Assembly (NCBI GenBank): GCA_003133185.1
Contig: PKWF01000065.1
Location: forward strand, 19,269 to 27,664
From: Vulcanimicrobiota bacterium
GTDB lineage: Bacteria; Vulcanimicrobiota; Vulcanimicrobiia; Vulcanimicrobiales; Vulcanimicrobiaceae
Length of the DNA: 8,396 nucleotides
Direction of reading: 5' to 3'
Part shown: positions 1-5,610 of the stretch, piece after piece
Position numbering within the stretch: position 1 is the stretch's first letter
How the letters are laid out: every line of letters starts with the position of its first letter
Position numbers and translations under genes: made by a program
The notes under the pieces: generated by a model
The model's input: only the letters and a program-made list of their open reading frames with translations
The model's database searches: none
Told to the model about the DNA's origin: nothing

Positions 1-279
1 GCCGAAAGCATCTACCAAACGCTGCAGGAGATGGCGCGCACCGAATTTGTCGTGGGCTTCAATCTCGCGACGGTCGCCGTCGGCCTCGGAAAGCTCGAAG
101 AGGCGTTGGACCATCTCGAGCGCGCTCTGAGGGTGCGCGAGCCGGCGCTCCTCATGCTGCGCAGCCTGGCGTGGTTTGAGCCGATCTCCCAGCGCTCGCG
201 ATTCAAAGCGATACTTCGCGCGATTTGGCCTACTCTCGAATCGGAACCGGATAGACGGCGGGGCTGCGCAGCCCGTTAG
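1..279 (+). CDS. TPR-repeat protein, C-terminal fragment (5' end outside window)
   Basis: The frame is open from the first base and ends at a TAG, leaving 92 C-terminal residues. The segment GLGKLEEALDHLERAL is a typical tetratricopeptide helix pair. It is followed by a tail, with LAWFEPISQRSRFKAILR near residues 55-72, that resembles the 'DPRFxxLRxDPRFxxLLRR' ending seen in many bacterial proteins combining an N-terminal effector domain (adenylate cyclase, kinase or DNA-binding) with C-terminal TPRs. TPRs mediate protein-protein contacts, and the effector domain lies outside the window, so its function is unknown. The last 50 bp overlap the 3' end of the convergent M28 peptidase gene. The final residues, rich in Arg and Ala, may be a non-conserved run-on into that overlap. 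Confidence 0.7.
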   Translation, partial: AESIYQTLQEMARTEFVVGFNLATVAVGLGKLEEALDHLERALRVREPALLMLRSLAWFEPISQRSRFKAILRAIWPTLESEPDRRRGCAAR

Positions 280-1594
280 AGTCGACGCTGCGAACCCCTA
301 GAATATAATCGTCCTTCGAGATCGGCACCGTCGCTTCGACGACGTCGCCGGCGTTGCGAACCCCTTGCCATTGCGGCGCATCGGTGGATCGCCAGACGAT
401 CTCGTAGGAAACCCCATCGGATGCACGTTTCCAACGCAACGTCGAGTCGTATCCGAGGCGTTGCGTCACTAGGCGGACGTCGCCCGGCGGTGCGGGCCCC
501 AGTGCGAGCGTGGCCAGCGCGGCAATGTTGGCCTGGGTCGCGCGTCTCAAGTATTCCGGGTCGATGTATTGCGGCAGGTCGCCGTACTGCACTCCGTCTT
601 GCATGCGAACGTCTTGGTGCTGATGGGTGAAGTTCTCGTGCGGTTCGACAAAACGCACGGCGGCGGAGTATCCCACCGATTGGAACGACTGCTGATCGCC
701 GCCGCGCAGGAAGCGGTCGGAGCGAAAAATTTGCCGCACCGTAAAGTTTGGAACGTAGACCGGGACGATCTCAGCGACGAAGCGAGAGAGTTCGCGCGAC
801 GGCGAGTCGTTTTCGCTGCCGACGAGGTTGACTCGCTCGATTTCGGTTCCGGCCGGCAGTGCTTCGCTGAATACGCGAATCACGCCGGGCTCGGAGCTTC
901 CTCCGCCGCCGACGGAGTTTCCAATGATGTCGTTATTGAGCACAGCCAGCACTGGCGCGTGCGCGGCCGCCAGCTCGTGGGCGTAACGGTTGCTGCCCCA
1001 TAGACCCAGCTCTTCCCCATCGAAACACGCAAAGACGATCGTGCCGTGAAAGTGCGTACCGGCCATCACGCGCGCCGCTTCCAAGACGGCCGCGACGCTC
1101 GAGCCGTTGTCATCCGCGCCTGGCGCGATGCCCGCGCCGTCCGTGCAATGCCCGTCGCAATCGTCGTAGTGGCTGGACATGATATAGATGCGCCCTGGCT
1201 CGTCGCCCCGCAGCGTCGCGATTACGCTCGATTCGGTTACGGCGCGCGGGGTTCTCGGCGTTTTGGGTTGGAGGAACGTGTCGAGCTCGACGCTCATGCG
1301 TCCGGGCGCCGTCGCGGCGATGGCGGCGAACCGGGCGACGATCCAATCCCGCGCGCCGAAGACGCCGCGCTCTGAGGTCGAGGCCGTTTCGGAGAAATCG
1401 TTGCGCGTTTTGAACTCGACGAGGCGTTCGACCGTACTCTTTAATCGATCTGCTCGTACCGCGCCGACCATCGCGGCGATCGGTGCGTAGGCCGGCGGCT
1501 GCGGGACCGGTTCGCTGCCTGCCGCTGCGAGAAGTAGTAGCGCGCCAAGGATCGAGGCTTGCCGGCGGAAATTAGCTGGGTGTGACGGACTCAT
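230..1594 (-). CDS. Secreted M28-family zinc metallopeptidase (aminopeptidase-like) with C-terminal beta-sandwich-like domain
   Basis: A 454-residue protein with an N-terminal signal peptide (SILGALLLLAAAG, about residues 14-26), so it is probably exported. The M28 catalytic motifs are in order: H142 in SSHYDD; D161 in GADDNGS; E194 (expected general base) and E195 (zinc ligand) in FDGEELGLWGS; D222 in NNDIIGN; and a late histidine, probably H324 or H326, in NFTHQHQD. These fit a co-catalytic two-zinc peptidase that removes N-terminal residues from peptides. Residues about 371-454 look like a fibronectin-III-type module (TLRWKRASDGVSYEIVWR). The frame stays open upstream to 1762, but that part is the antisense of the neighbouring gene. 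The ATG at 1594 is chosen because GGAAGG lies 7 nt upstream and the signal peptide follows at once. Two cysteines, C146 and C150, sit in the active-site loop between H142 and D161. Confidence 0.92.
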   Translation of the reverse strand: MSPSHPANFRRQASILGALLLLAAAGSEPVPQPPAYAPIAAMVGAVRADRLKSTVERLVEFKTRNDFSETASTSERGVFGARDWIVARFAAIAATAPGRMSVELDTFLQPKTPRTPRAVTESSVIATLRGDEPGRIYIMSSHYDDCDGHCTDGAGIAPGADDNGSSVAAVLEAARVMAGTHFHGTIVFACFDGEELGLWGSNRYAHELAAAHAPVLAVLNNDIIGNSVGGGGSSEPGVIRVFSEALPAGTEIERVNLVGSENDSPSRELSRFVAEIVPVYVPNFTVRQIFRSDRFLRGGDQQSFQSVGYSAAVRFVEPHENFTHQHQDVRMQDGVQYGDLPQYIDPEYLRRATQANIAALATLALGPAPPGDVRLVTQRLGYDSTLRWKRASDGVSYEIVWRSTDAPQWQGVRNAGDVVEATVPISKDDYILGVRSVDSNGLRSPAVYPVPIRE

Positions 1595-1890
1595 CGCGCA
1601 ACCTTCCGGCCGTCTACGTCCTGGCCTGCAGCGATGGGTCGCTTTACACCGGAGCAACGGTCGACCTTGGGCGCCGTCTCGGCGCGCACCGCCGGGGTAC
1701 CGCAGCGAAGTACACTCGCGGACGTCTGCCAGTCGCGCTCGTCGGATGGTGGCACCCGCCAACCTTCGAGCTTGCGAGATCGCACGAGGCGCGCTTCAAG
1801 CGCTTGCGACGCGCGGCGAAGCTGGCCGCGCTGAGCAGCGGCTTCGTCTATGGCTGCGTCGTTCATCGTCAAACTTCAGGCCAGTCGTGA
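1582..1890 (+). CDS. GIY-YIG nuclease-domain protein (UPF0213-type, single domain)
   Basis: A 102-residue protein covering the complete small GIY-YIG fold of the UPF0213/YhbQ group. Visible motifs are VYVL (residues 11-14, the 'GIY' strand), LYTG (21-24, the 'YIG' strand), the catalytic arginine region DLGRRL (28-33), the family signature GTAAKYTRGR (39-48), and E69 in HEARFKRL as the metal-binding glutamate. The family has a predicted metal-dependent endonuclease fold. For stand-alone members the cellular role is poorly defined, with DNA repair or nucleic-acid turnover proposed. The start is a GTG at 1582 with only a weak purine tract upstream. It overlaps the 5' end of the divergent M28 gene by 13 bp, so its promoter must lie inside that gene. 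The 3' end overlaps the convergent serine hydrolase gene by 15 bp. Confidence 0.88.
   Translation: MTDSSRNLPAVYVLACSDGSLYTGATVDLGRRLGAHRRGTAAKYTRGRLPVALVGWWHPPTFELARSHEARFKRLRRAAKLAALSSGFVYGCVVHRQTSGQS
1602..1607 (-). promoter_or_regulatory. Shine-Dalgarno site of the M28 peptidase gene
   Basis: GGAAGG on the - strand, 7 nt before the ATG at 1594. It settles the peptidase start and excludes the 56-codon upstream extension of the frame. It lies inside the coding sequence of the divergent GIY-YIG gene. Confidence 0.7.
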
Positions 1891-2745
1891 GACGGAGGCG
1901 TAGACGGCACGCGTCACCGCGTGAATCGCGGCGTAGGAAGCACCGTAGTCGTACGCGTCTTTTGTCATCACGACGAGGATGAACGGTGAGTCGCCGAACG
2001 GAGAAACGACCGCGATGTCGTTGCGCGTTCCCTCGATCTCGCCGGTCTTATTGGCAACCGCGACGTGCGGCGGCAGCGCCGCCGGGATGGCGTCGCGGTC
2101 GGTCTGACGTAGCATGATGTCGAGCATCGCTACGCAGTGTTCGGACGAAACGATCGTGGGAACCCCTTCGCGCGCACCGTGTTCGATGAGATAGAGCAAC
2201 CGGCCCATGTCGGCGGGCGTCGAAAGATTGTCGTTGTGGCGCGCGATCGCCGTGTAGTCGAGAAAACGGCGCGCGAGGTGAGTCCGCGTCATGCCGGCGC
2301 GGGCACCAATTTCGTTGATCGTCGCGACGCCGAAATGTCCGATTAAGAGATTGGCTGCCGTGTTGTCGCTCACCGTAATCATCGGAACGAGCAGCTCCCG
2401 CACCGTGAAGCGCTGGCCGTCTCGCGCGTTCGCCATGAAATCCGACCCGCCGATAAGGTCGTCGGTGTGGAAGGCGATCTTCTCCTTGAGCACACCGGGG
2501 TGGGCTTCGTCGAGTGCGTAGGCCGTCGTCATGATCAGCACCTTGATGATCGATGCCGTGGGGAATCGCTCGGAAGCGTTGTAGGTGGCCAGCGGCGGAC
2601 CCTCGGCCAAGGTACGGGCGTACACCCCGAGCACTCCCGGCAGGGCGCGTGCGATCGAGCCGATACGTCTGCTCAACGATGCCGCAACGGCGGGCATGCC
2701 GATCAGCGCCGCGCCGGCGCAGCTCAGGAATGCAGCCCGCTTCAG
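1876..2745 (-). CDS. Exported class-A beta-lactamase-like serine hydrolase (penicillin-binding fold)
   Basis: About 289 residues with the three active-site motifs of serine beta-lactamases and DD-peptidases: S65-I-I-K68 (SxxK, nucleophile), S126-D-N128 (SDN) and K233-T-G235 (KTG). An N-terminal K-R followed by a hydrophobic run ending in AVAA (about residues 4-22) is a convincing signal peptide, so it acts outside the cytoplasm, on peptidoglycan or beta-lactams. The omega-loop region before the conserved TPADM (176-180) shows no clear Glu166 equivalent (see findings). This suggests a DD-peptidase or other hydrolase rather than an efficient beta-lactamase. The signal peptide has no standard start directly before it. 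A CTG at 2745, overlapping the stop of permease 2 (CTGA) with AGGGA 8 nt upstream, fits best. An ATG at 2808 would give a 310-residue form with an unusually long n-region. The ATG at 2679 would destroy the signal peptide. Confidence 0.88.
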   Translation of the reverse strand: MKRAAFLSCAGAALIGMPAVAASLSRRIGSIARALPGVLGVYARTLAEGPPLATYNASERFPTASIIKVLIMTTAYALDEAHPGVLKEKIAFHTDDLIGGSDFMANARDGQRFTVRELLVPMITVSDNTAANLLIGHFGVATINEIGARAGMTRTHLARRFLDYTAIARHNDNLSTPADMGRLLYLIEHGAREGVPTIVSSEHCVAMLDIMLRQTDRDAIPAALPPHVAVANKTGEIEGTRNDIAVVSPFGDSPFILVVMTKDAYDYGASYAAIHAVTRAVYASVSRLA

Positions 2746-3536
2746 GAGCCGGTTCCCTGATAATGGCGCAGGCCGAAGATCCAAAATGCGTACGCAGCGC
2801 CGAGCCATGCCAGCCCGATTGCCGGTGTGAGCAAGCCGACGGCCGGATTGAGGTGAAGACCGATTTCGGCCTTCTGCAAGAAGTACGTCGCCGGAAAGTA
2901 GTTCATGAAGGCAAACGGCAACACGAAGGCCAGCACGATCTGCACGCCGCGCCCATAGATGCTGATCGGATATCGCGTGAAGTCTTGCTCGAGCGACATC
3001 ACGACCCACCGCAGCGTGTCGACACGGACGAACCAAAACGAGCAGGTGGCAATCGCCAAGGAGATGCCCAAGTCGATGAGCGCTCCGCCGAAGACGATCG
3101 CCGGCACGAAGAGCGCGAAGACCCAGTCCACGCGCACGCCCACGACATGCGTGGCGACGGCGAGCGTGGCGATTCCCAGAATCAACCCATCGGGAACGAT
3201 CTGCTGGGGGACGGTTAGCACCTGGAAAAGCGTGTCGAGCGGCCGCACCAAGAAGCGGTCGAAACGCCCCTCGCGCACGTACTCAGGAACGCTCACGACC
3301 GTGAAAAACAACGTATTGTGCAGTTCGTGTCCGCACATCCACAGCGCGTAGAGGAAGAAGACATCCCGAAAGTTCCACCCGTTCATTGATGGAAAGCGCT
3401 CCATCGTCACGAAGAGTGCGCCCAGCGCGACGCCATGATAGACGATTGTAAAAACAAACCACATGATGAAGTTCGCGCGGTACTCGAGCATCGTGAGGAG
3501 GTTGATTCGCCAATACTGCGCGTAGGCGCCGAGCAT
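2742..3536 (-). CDS. ABC-2 type exporter permease 2 (COG3694 / ABC2_membrane_6-like)
   Basis: A 264-residue integral membrane protein with about six hydrophobic segments. The N-terminal pattern LLTMLEYRANFIMWF (about 13-27) and the cytoplasmic loop VREGRFDRFLVRPLD (87-101) are hallmarks of the DUF990/ABC2_membrane_6 permeases, and the end GLRHYQGTG (255-263) is also typical. Such permeases pair with a second one (here 4811-5608) and a COG4586 ATPase (here 6366-7373) to form an exporter. One system I recall in this class is the viologen exporter of Synechocystis, but the substrate cannot be inferred here. The ATG at 3536 gives the usual family length. A GTG at 3590 would add 18 residues without hydrophobic or family-like content, and neither has a strong ribosome binding site. 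The stop overlaps the likely start of the serine hydrolase, implying co-translation. Confidence 0.88.
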   Translation of the reverse strand: MLGAYAQYWRINLLTMLEYRANFIMWFVFTIVYHGVALGALFVTMERFPSMNGWNFRDVFFLYALWMCGHELHNTLFFTVVSVPEYVREGRFDRFLVRPLDTLFQVLTVPQQIVPDGLILGIATLAVATHVVGVRVDWVFALFVPAIVFGGALIDLGISLAIATCSFWFVRVDTLRWVVMSLEQDFTRYPISIYGRGVQIVLAFVLPFAFMNYFPATYFLQKAEIGLHLNPAVGLLTPAIGLAWLGAAYAFWIFGLRHYQGTGS

Positions 3537-3591
3537 GGCTGGGCGCTTCGGTGAAACCTTCCGTTGCCCCGCCCCGGTCACAGATGACACT
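3537..3591. other. Divergent intergenic region between permease 2 and pirin
   Basis: A 55 bp gap between the chosen start codons of permease 2 (-) and pirin (+). It must hold, or sit next to, at least the pirin promoter. I see no clear sigma-70 -35/-10 pair and no inverted repeat that I would call an operator. If permease 2 starts at the GTG at 3590 instead, the gap shrinks to a single base. Confidence 0.35.
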
Positions 3592-4323
3592 ATGACTACC
3601 GCGACCTCACGCTCGCCCGTTTTTGCCGTGGTGCCGGCCTCCGGGCGCGCGCACGCCGATCACGGCTGGCTCGATACCTATTATTCATTTAGCTTTGCCG
3701 ATTATTACGATCCGGCAAACGAGAAGTGGGGCGCCTTACGCGTCTTTAACGACGATACGATCGCAGGCGGCACCGGCTTCCCGCCGCATCCGCATCGCGA
3801 CATGGAGATCGTGACCTACGTGCTCTCCGGCGAGCTGGCGCATCGCGACAGCTTGGGAAATCACGGCGTCGTGGGGCCCGGCGGCGTGCAGTTCATGAGC
3901 GCCGGCACGGGCGTTACCCACAGCGAGTACAACAACAAAGCCGACGAACCGCTGCACCTCGTCCAAATGTGGGTGCTGCCCGGCCGCCTGGGAATGCCGC
4001 CGTCTTACGGAGAGATGGCTTTCGACGTTGACGACCGCCGCAATCGCTGGCTCGACATCGTCAGCGGAGACCCGGCCGTCGACGCGCCGATTCGCATCAC
4101 GCAGAATGCTACGCTTCGCGTCGCGCGCCTCGAGAATGCGACGATCGAAACGCAGTTCGCACCGGAGCGGTACGGCTTTCTTTTCGTCGCCGGCGGCAGC
4201 GCGCAAGCTAACGGCGAACGCTTGAATGCGGGCGACGCCGTTCGCCTCTACGACGTTCGCACGCTACGCGTCAACGGTAACGCCGAGGTCGTGCTCTGGG
4301 ATTTACCGGGGGTGACGCTATGA
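3592..4323 (+). CDS. Pirin-family bicupin protein
   Basis: A 243-residue protein spanning a full pirin (YhhW/YhaK-like) bicupin. The N-terminal cupin carries the metal site H66 and H68 in FPPHPHRDME, then H110 and E112 in GTGVTHSEYN, matching the two His, His, Glu set of human and E. coli pirins. It is therefore expected to bind Fe(II) or another divalent metal. The second half (about 150-243) is the degenerate C-terminal cupin. Some bacterial pirins oxidise flavonols (quercetinase activity) and others act as redox-linked regulators; the substrate here is unknown. The ATG at 3592 is chosen because the family N-terminus begins there. The frame is open back to 3535, but that part is antisense to the permease 2 leader. 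It is the only + strand gene inside the - strand ABC region, and faces away from permease 2 across about 55 bp. Confidence 0.92.
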   Translation: MTTATSRSPVFAVVPASGRAHADHGWLDTYYSFSFADYYDPANEKWGALRVFNDDTIAGGTGFPPHPHRDMEIVTYVLSGELAHRDSLGNHGVVGPGGVQFMSAGTGVTHSEYNNKADEPLHLVQMWVLPGRLGMPPSYGEMAFDVDDRRNRWLDIVSGDPAVDAPIRITQNATLRVARLENATIETQFAPERYGFLFVAGGSAQANGERLNAGDAVRLYDVRTLRVNGNAEVVLWDLPGVTL

Positions 4324-4373
4324 ACGCCGAGCTCTGCGAGCACACGGAAGAAGCGACGTTGACGAGATCCTAG
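4320..4373 (+). other. Seventeen-codon open frame overlapping the pirin stop (ATGA); doubtful
   Basis: An ATG overlaps the TGA of pirin (ATGA), the usual arrangement for translational coupling. The frame encodes only MNAELCEHTEEATLTRS before a TAG that overlaps the end of the convergent lectin gene. It could be a chance frame, a very short coupled peptide, or the remnant of a gene cut off by rearrangement. No family is recognisable. Confidence 0.15.
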
Positions 4374-4789
4374 CGCAATCGGCGAACCTCGCAGACCGAC
4401 ATCTTCCCCGGCACCGTGGTCCGCCACTCGCCGTTCCAGGAGCCGCCGTTCGCCTTTGCGACCTCAGGGCATTTCTTCTCCGCATCCGACTGGCTCCAAA
4501 GCGGCCCCGCTTCGATCGCTTCGACGACATATCTGCCGCTCGACGGCGGCAGGCGGAGCTCGCAGACCGAGATCCTGCCGGGCACCGTGGTCCGCCACTG
4601 GCCGTTCCAAGTGCCGCCGTTCGCCTTGGCGACTTCGGGGCATTTCCGTTGCGCATCCGCCTGGCTCCAGATCGGTCCCGATTCGACGGAGATCGTCCTG
4701 GTCTGCGCCCAGGCAGCAGAAGGCAGCGCGAGAGAAAACAGTGCCGCGCCGGCAGCGAGGTTGAGGGCGATCAAAACGATTCGTCTCAT
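4370..4789 (-). CDS. Secreted two-repeat mannan-binding lectin of the MVL type
   Basis: A 139-residue protein: signal peptide (residues 1-28, hydrophobic core IALNLAAGAALFSLAL, cleavage expected after AWA), then two tandem copies of one domain at about 32-79 and 89-136, 57 residues apart. Each copy has the pattern GP[I/L]WSQ-x-DA-x-x-KCPEVAKANGG-x-WNG-x-WRTTVPG-x-x-SVCE. This matches the AGPLWSN...GQW.T...MSV pattern I recall from the Microcystis viridis lectin MVL, which also has two repeats and binds the Man-alpha-1,6-Man core of high-mannose glycans. Each repeat has a cysteine pair (C50/C76 and C107/C133) likely to form a disulfide outside the cell. The ATG at 4789 has AGGAGA 6 nt upstream. 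It lies 21 bp downstream of permease 1 on the same strand, so it is probably the last gene of that operon. Its carbohydrate target, self or foreign, is unknown. Confidence 0.88.
   Translation of the reverse strand: MRRIVLIALNLAAGAALFSLALPSAAWAQTRTISVESGPIWSQADAQRKCPEVAKANGGTWNGQWRTTVPGRISVCELRLPPSSGRYVVEAIEAGPLWSQSDAEKKCPEVAKANGGSWNGEWRTTVPGKMSVCEVRRLR
4385..4513 (-). repeat. Lectin repeat, second copy (C-terminal domain)
   Basis: Encodes residues 93-135 of the lectin. It aligns without gaps to 4556-4684 at an offset of 171 bp. By hand count about 105 of 129 bases and 33 of 43 residues agree, and the ten residue changes are all conservative (for example I/L, R/K, Q/E, T/S). Confidence 0.85.
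4556..4684 (-). repeat. Lectin repeat, first copy (N-terminal domain)
   Basis: Encodes residues 36-78 of the lectin, directly after the signal peptide. It is the partner of 4385-4513. The longest exact run shared by the two copies is about 19 bases around the VPG/RTT codons. Confidence 0.85.
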
Positions 4790-4795
4790 TGGATA

Positions 4796-4801
4796 TCTCC
4801 T
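4796..4801 (-). promoter_or_regulatory. Strong Shine-Dalgarno site of the lectin gene
   Basis: AGGAGA, 6 nt before the ATG at 4789. It is the best ribosome binding site in the window, much stronger than those of its operon neighbours. This suggests the lectin may be translated at a higher rate than the transporter subunits. Confidence 0.75.
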
Positions 4802-4810
4802 GTTGACGTG

Positions 4811-5608
4811 TTATCCACCTTGAATCACTACGCGGTTCGAAGCGGCGCGCCAAACCACCGAGGCGAGCGCCGCGAACAGCACCAGCCATAGCATCTGCAC
4901 CGCGATGCCGATCGCCCACCGAGCGGGCGGAATGACGCCGACGTAGATCAGCAACGGCGTCGAATAGATAGCCGCGAAGGGCAGAGCGAAGACGAGGCGG
5001 CCAACGATCCCCGGGAAAAACAACAACGGGATGATCTGACCGGAGAGCAGGTCGGAGGCCCAGCGCACGATTAATTGCGCGGCGAACGTCTCCAGCGTCC
5101 AGAACGCGATGCAGTTCATCAGAAAATTGAGAAAGAAGTTGACTCCGTAACCGATTACGAAGGCCAGCAGAAACACCGCGAACGTCGTTGGCGATGGTAC
5201 GTCGATGCGCACGAGCAACAGCGCGCAGAGCAGTGAAGGAACGACCAGCAGCGCATGGAGTGCCGTTTGGCCGAGCCCGTCGCTGAAAAAGTAGAACGGC
5301 ACGCTAATCGGCTTCATTAGGTCGGTAGCGATCGTCCCCTCACGGAGCTTTTCGCGAATGAGTCGGGTGGCATCCACTTCGAGGATCAGCGACATCAGCA
5401 TGGCCACCGTTGCATACGTGATCATGCTGTGCAGCTGCAGACCGACCGGCGCAACGTTCTGCGCGTAGAGCGCGGTCCAGAGCGAGCGTAGAATATAGAC
5501 TCGCAAGACCAGCGAGCCGATCTCGGTAAGAACCTCGACCCGGTAGGTGGCCTCTCGTGCGAACGCCTTCTTCGCAAACGCGACGTACGGGGCGAGCGCG
5601 GCTTCCAG
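4811..5608 (-). CDS. ABC-2 type exporter permease 1 (COG4587 / ABC2_membrane_6-like)
   Basis: A 265-residue membrane protein with about six hydrophobic segments (for example around 61-78, 115-134, 142-171, 189-215 and 233-254). The loop REGTIATDLMKPIS (89-102) is the DUF990-family hallmark, also present in permease 2. From the first standard start, a TTG at 5506, the protein would have only 231 residues and lack the conserved N-terminus. The frame continues upstream with YVAFAKKAFARE and TYRVEVLTEIGSL, exactly what this family has before its first membrane segment. No ATG, GTG or TTG exists in that extension. The CTG at 5608, two bases after the stop of the gamma-CA-like gene and 9 nt after an AAAGG, is the most plausible start. 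The gene is in one operon with the ATPase, the gamma-CA-like gene and the lectin. It forms the membrane channel together with permease 2. Confidence 0.88.
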   Translation of the reverse strand: MEAALAPYVAFAKKAFAREATYRVEVLTEIGSLVLRVYILRSLWTALYAQNVAPVGLQLHSMITYATVAMLMSLILEVDATRLIREKLREGTIATDLMKPISVPFYFFSDGLGQTALHALLVVPSLLCALLLVRIDVPSPTTFAVFLLAFVIGYGVNFFLNFLMNCIAFWTLETFAAQLIVRWASDLLSGQIIPLLFFPGIVGRLVFALPFAAIYSTPLLIYVGVIPPARWAIGIAVQMLWLVLFAALASVVWRAASNRVVIQGG

Positions 5609-5610
5609 GA

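Noticed and set aside
1595..1762. Upstream 56-codon extension of the M28 peptidase frame on the - strand
   Set aside because: It is Arg-rich, has no family similarity, and is antisense to the well-supported GIY-YIG gene. A good ribosome binding site and signal peptide place the start at 1594.
2745..2820. Lipoprotein signal for the serine hydrolase (LSC near its N-terminus)
   Set aside because: The cysteine is only at residue 9 of the likely protein and the preceding residues do not fit a lipobox. The AVAA site fits ordinary signal peptidase cleavage.
2809..3036. N-terminal extension of the serine hydrolase frame
   Set aside because: It lies fully inside the permease 2 gene in another frame and reads as low-complexity Arg/Ala sequence.
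2553..3218. 221-codon open frame on the + strand
   Set aside because: Antisense to the serine hydrolase and permease 2. Its composition (Arg, Asp, Glu, His, Gln rich) is typical of a shadow frame in GC-rich DNA.
3736..4206. 156-codon open frame on the - strand
   Set aside because: Antisense to the pirin gene, whose metal-binding motifs are complete on the + strand.
4324..4369. Possible terminator between the convergent pirin and lectin genes
   Set aside because: Only a 4-bp stem (GCTC-TGC-GAGC) is visible, with no T run on either strand.
4416..4823. 135-codon + strand frame that also shows an internal repeat
   Set aside because: The repeat is just the antisense reading of the duplicated lectin units. 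The - strand has the signal peptide, ribosome binding site and family match.
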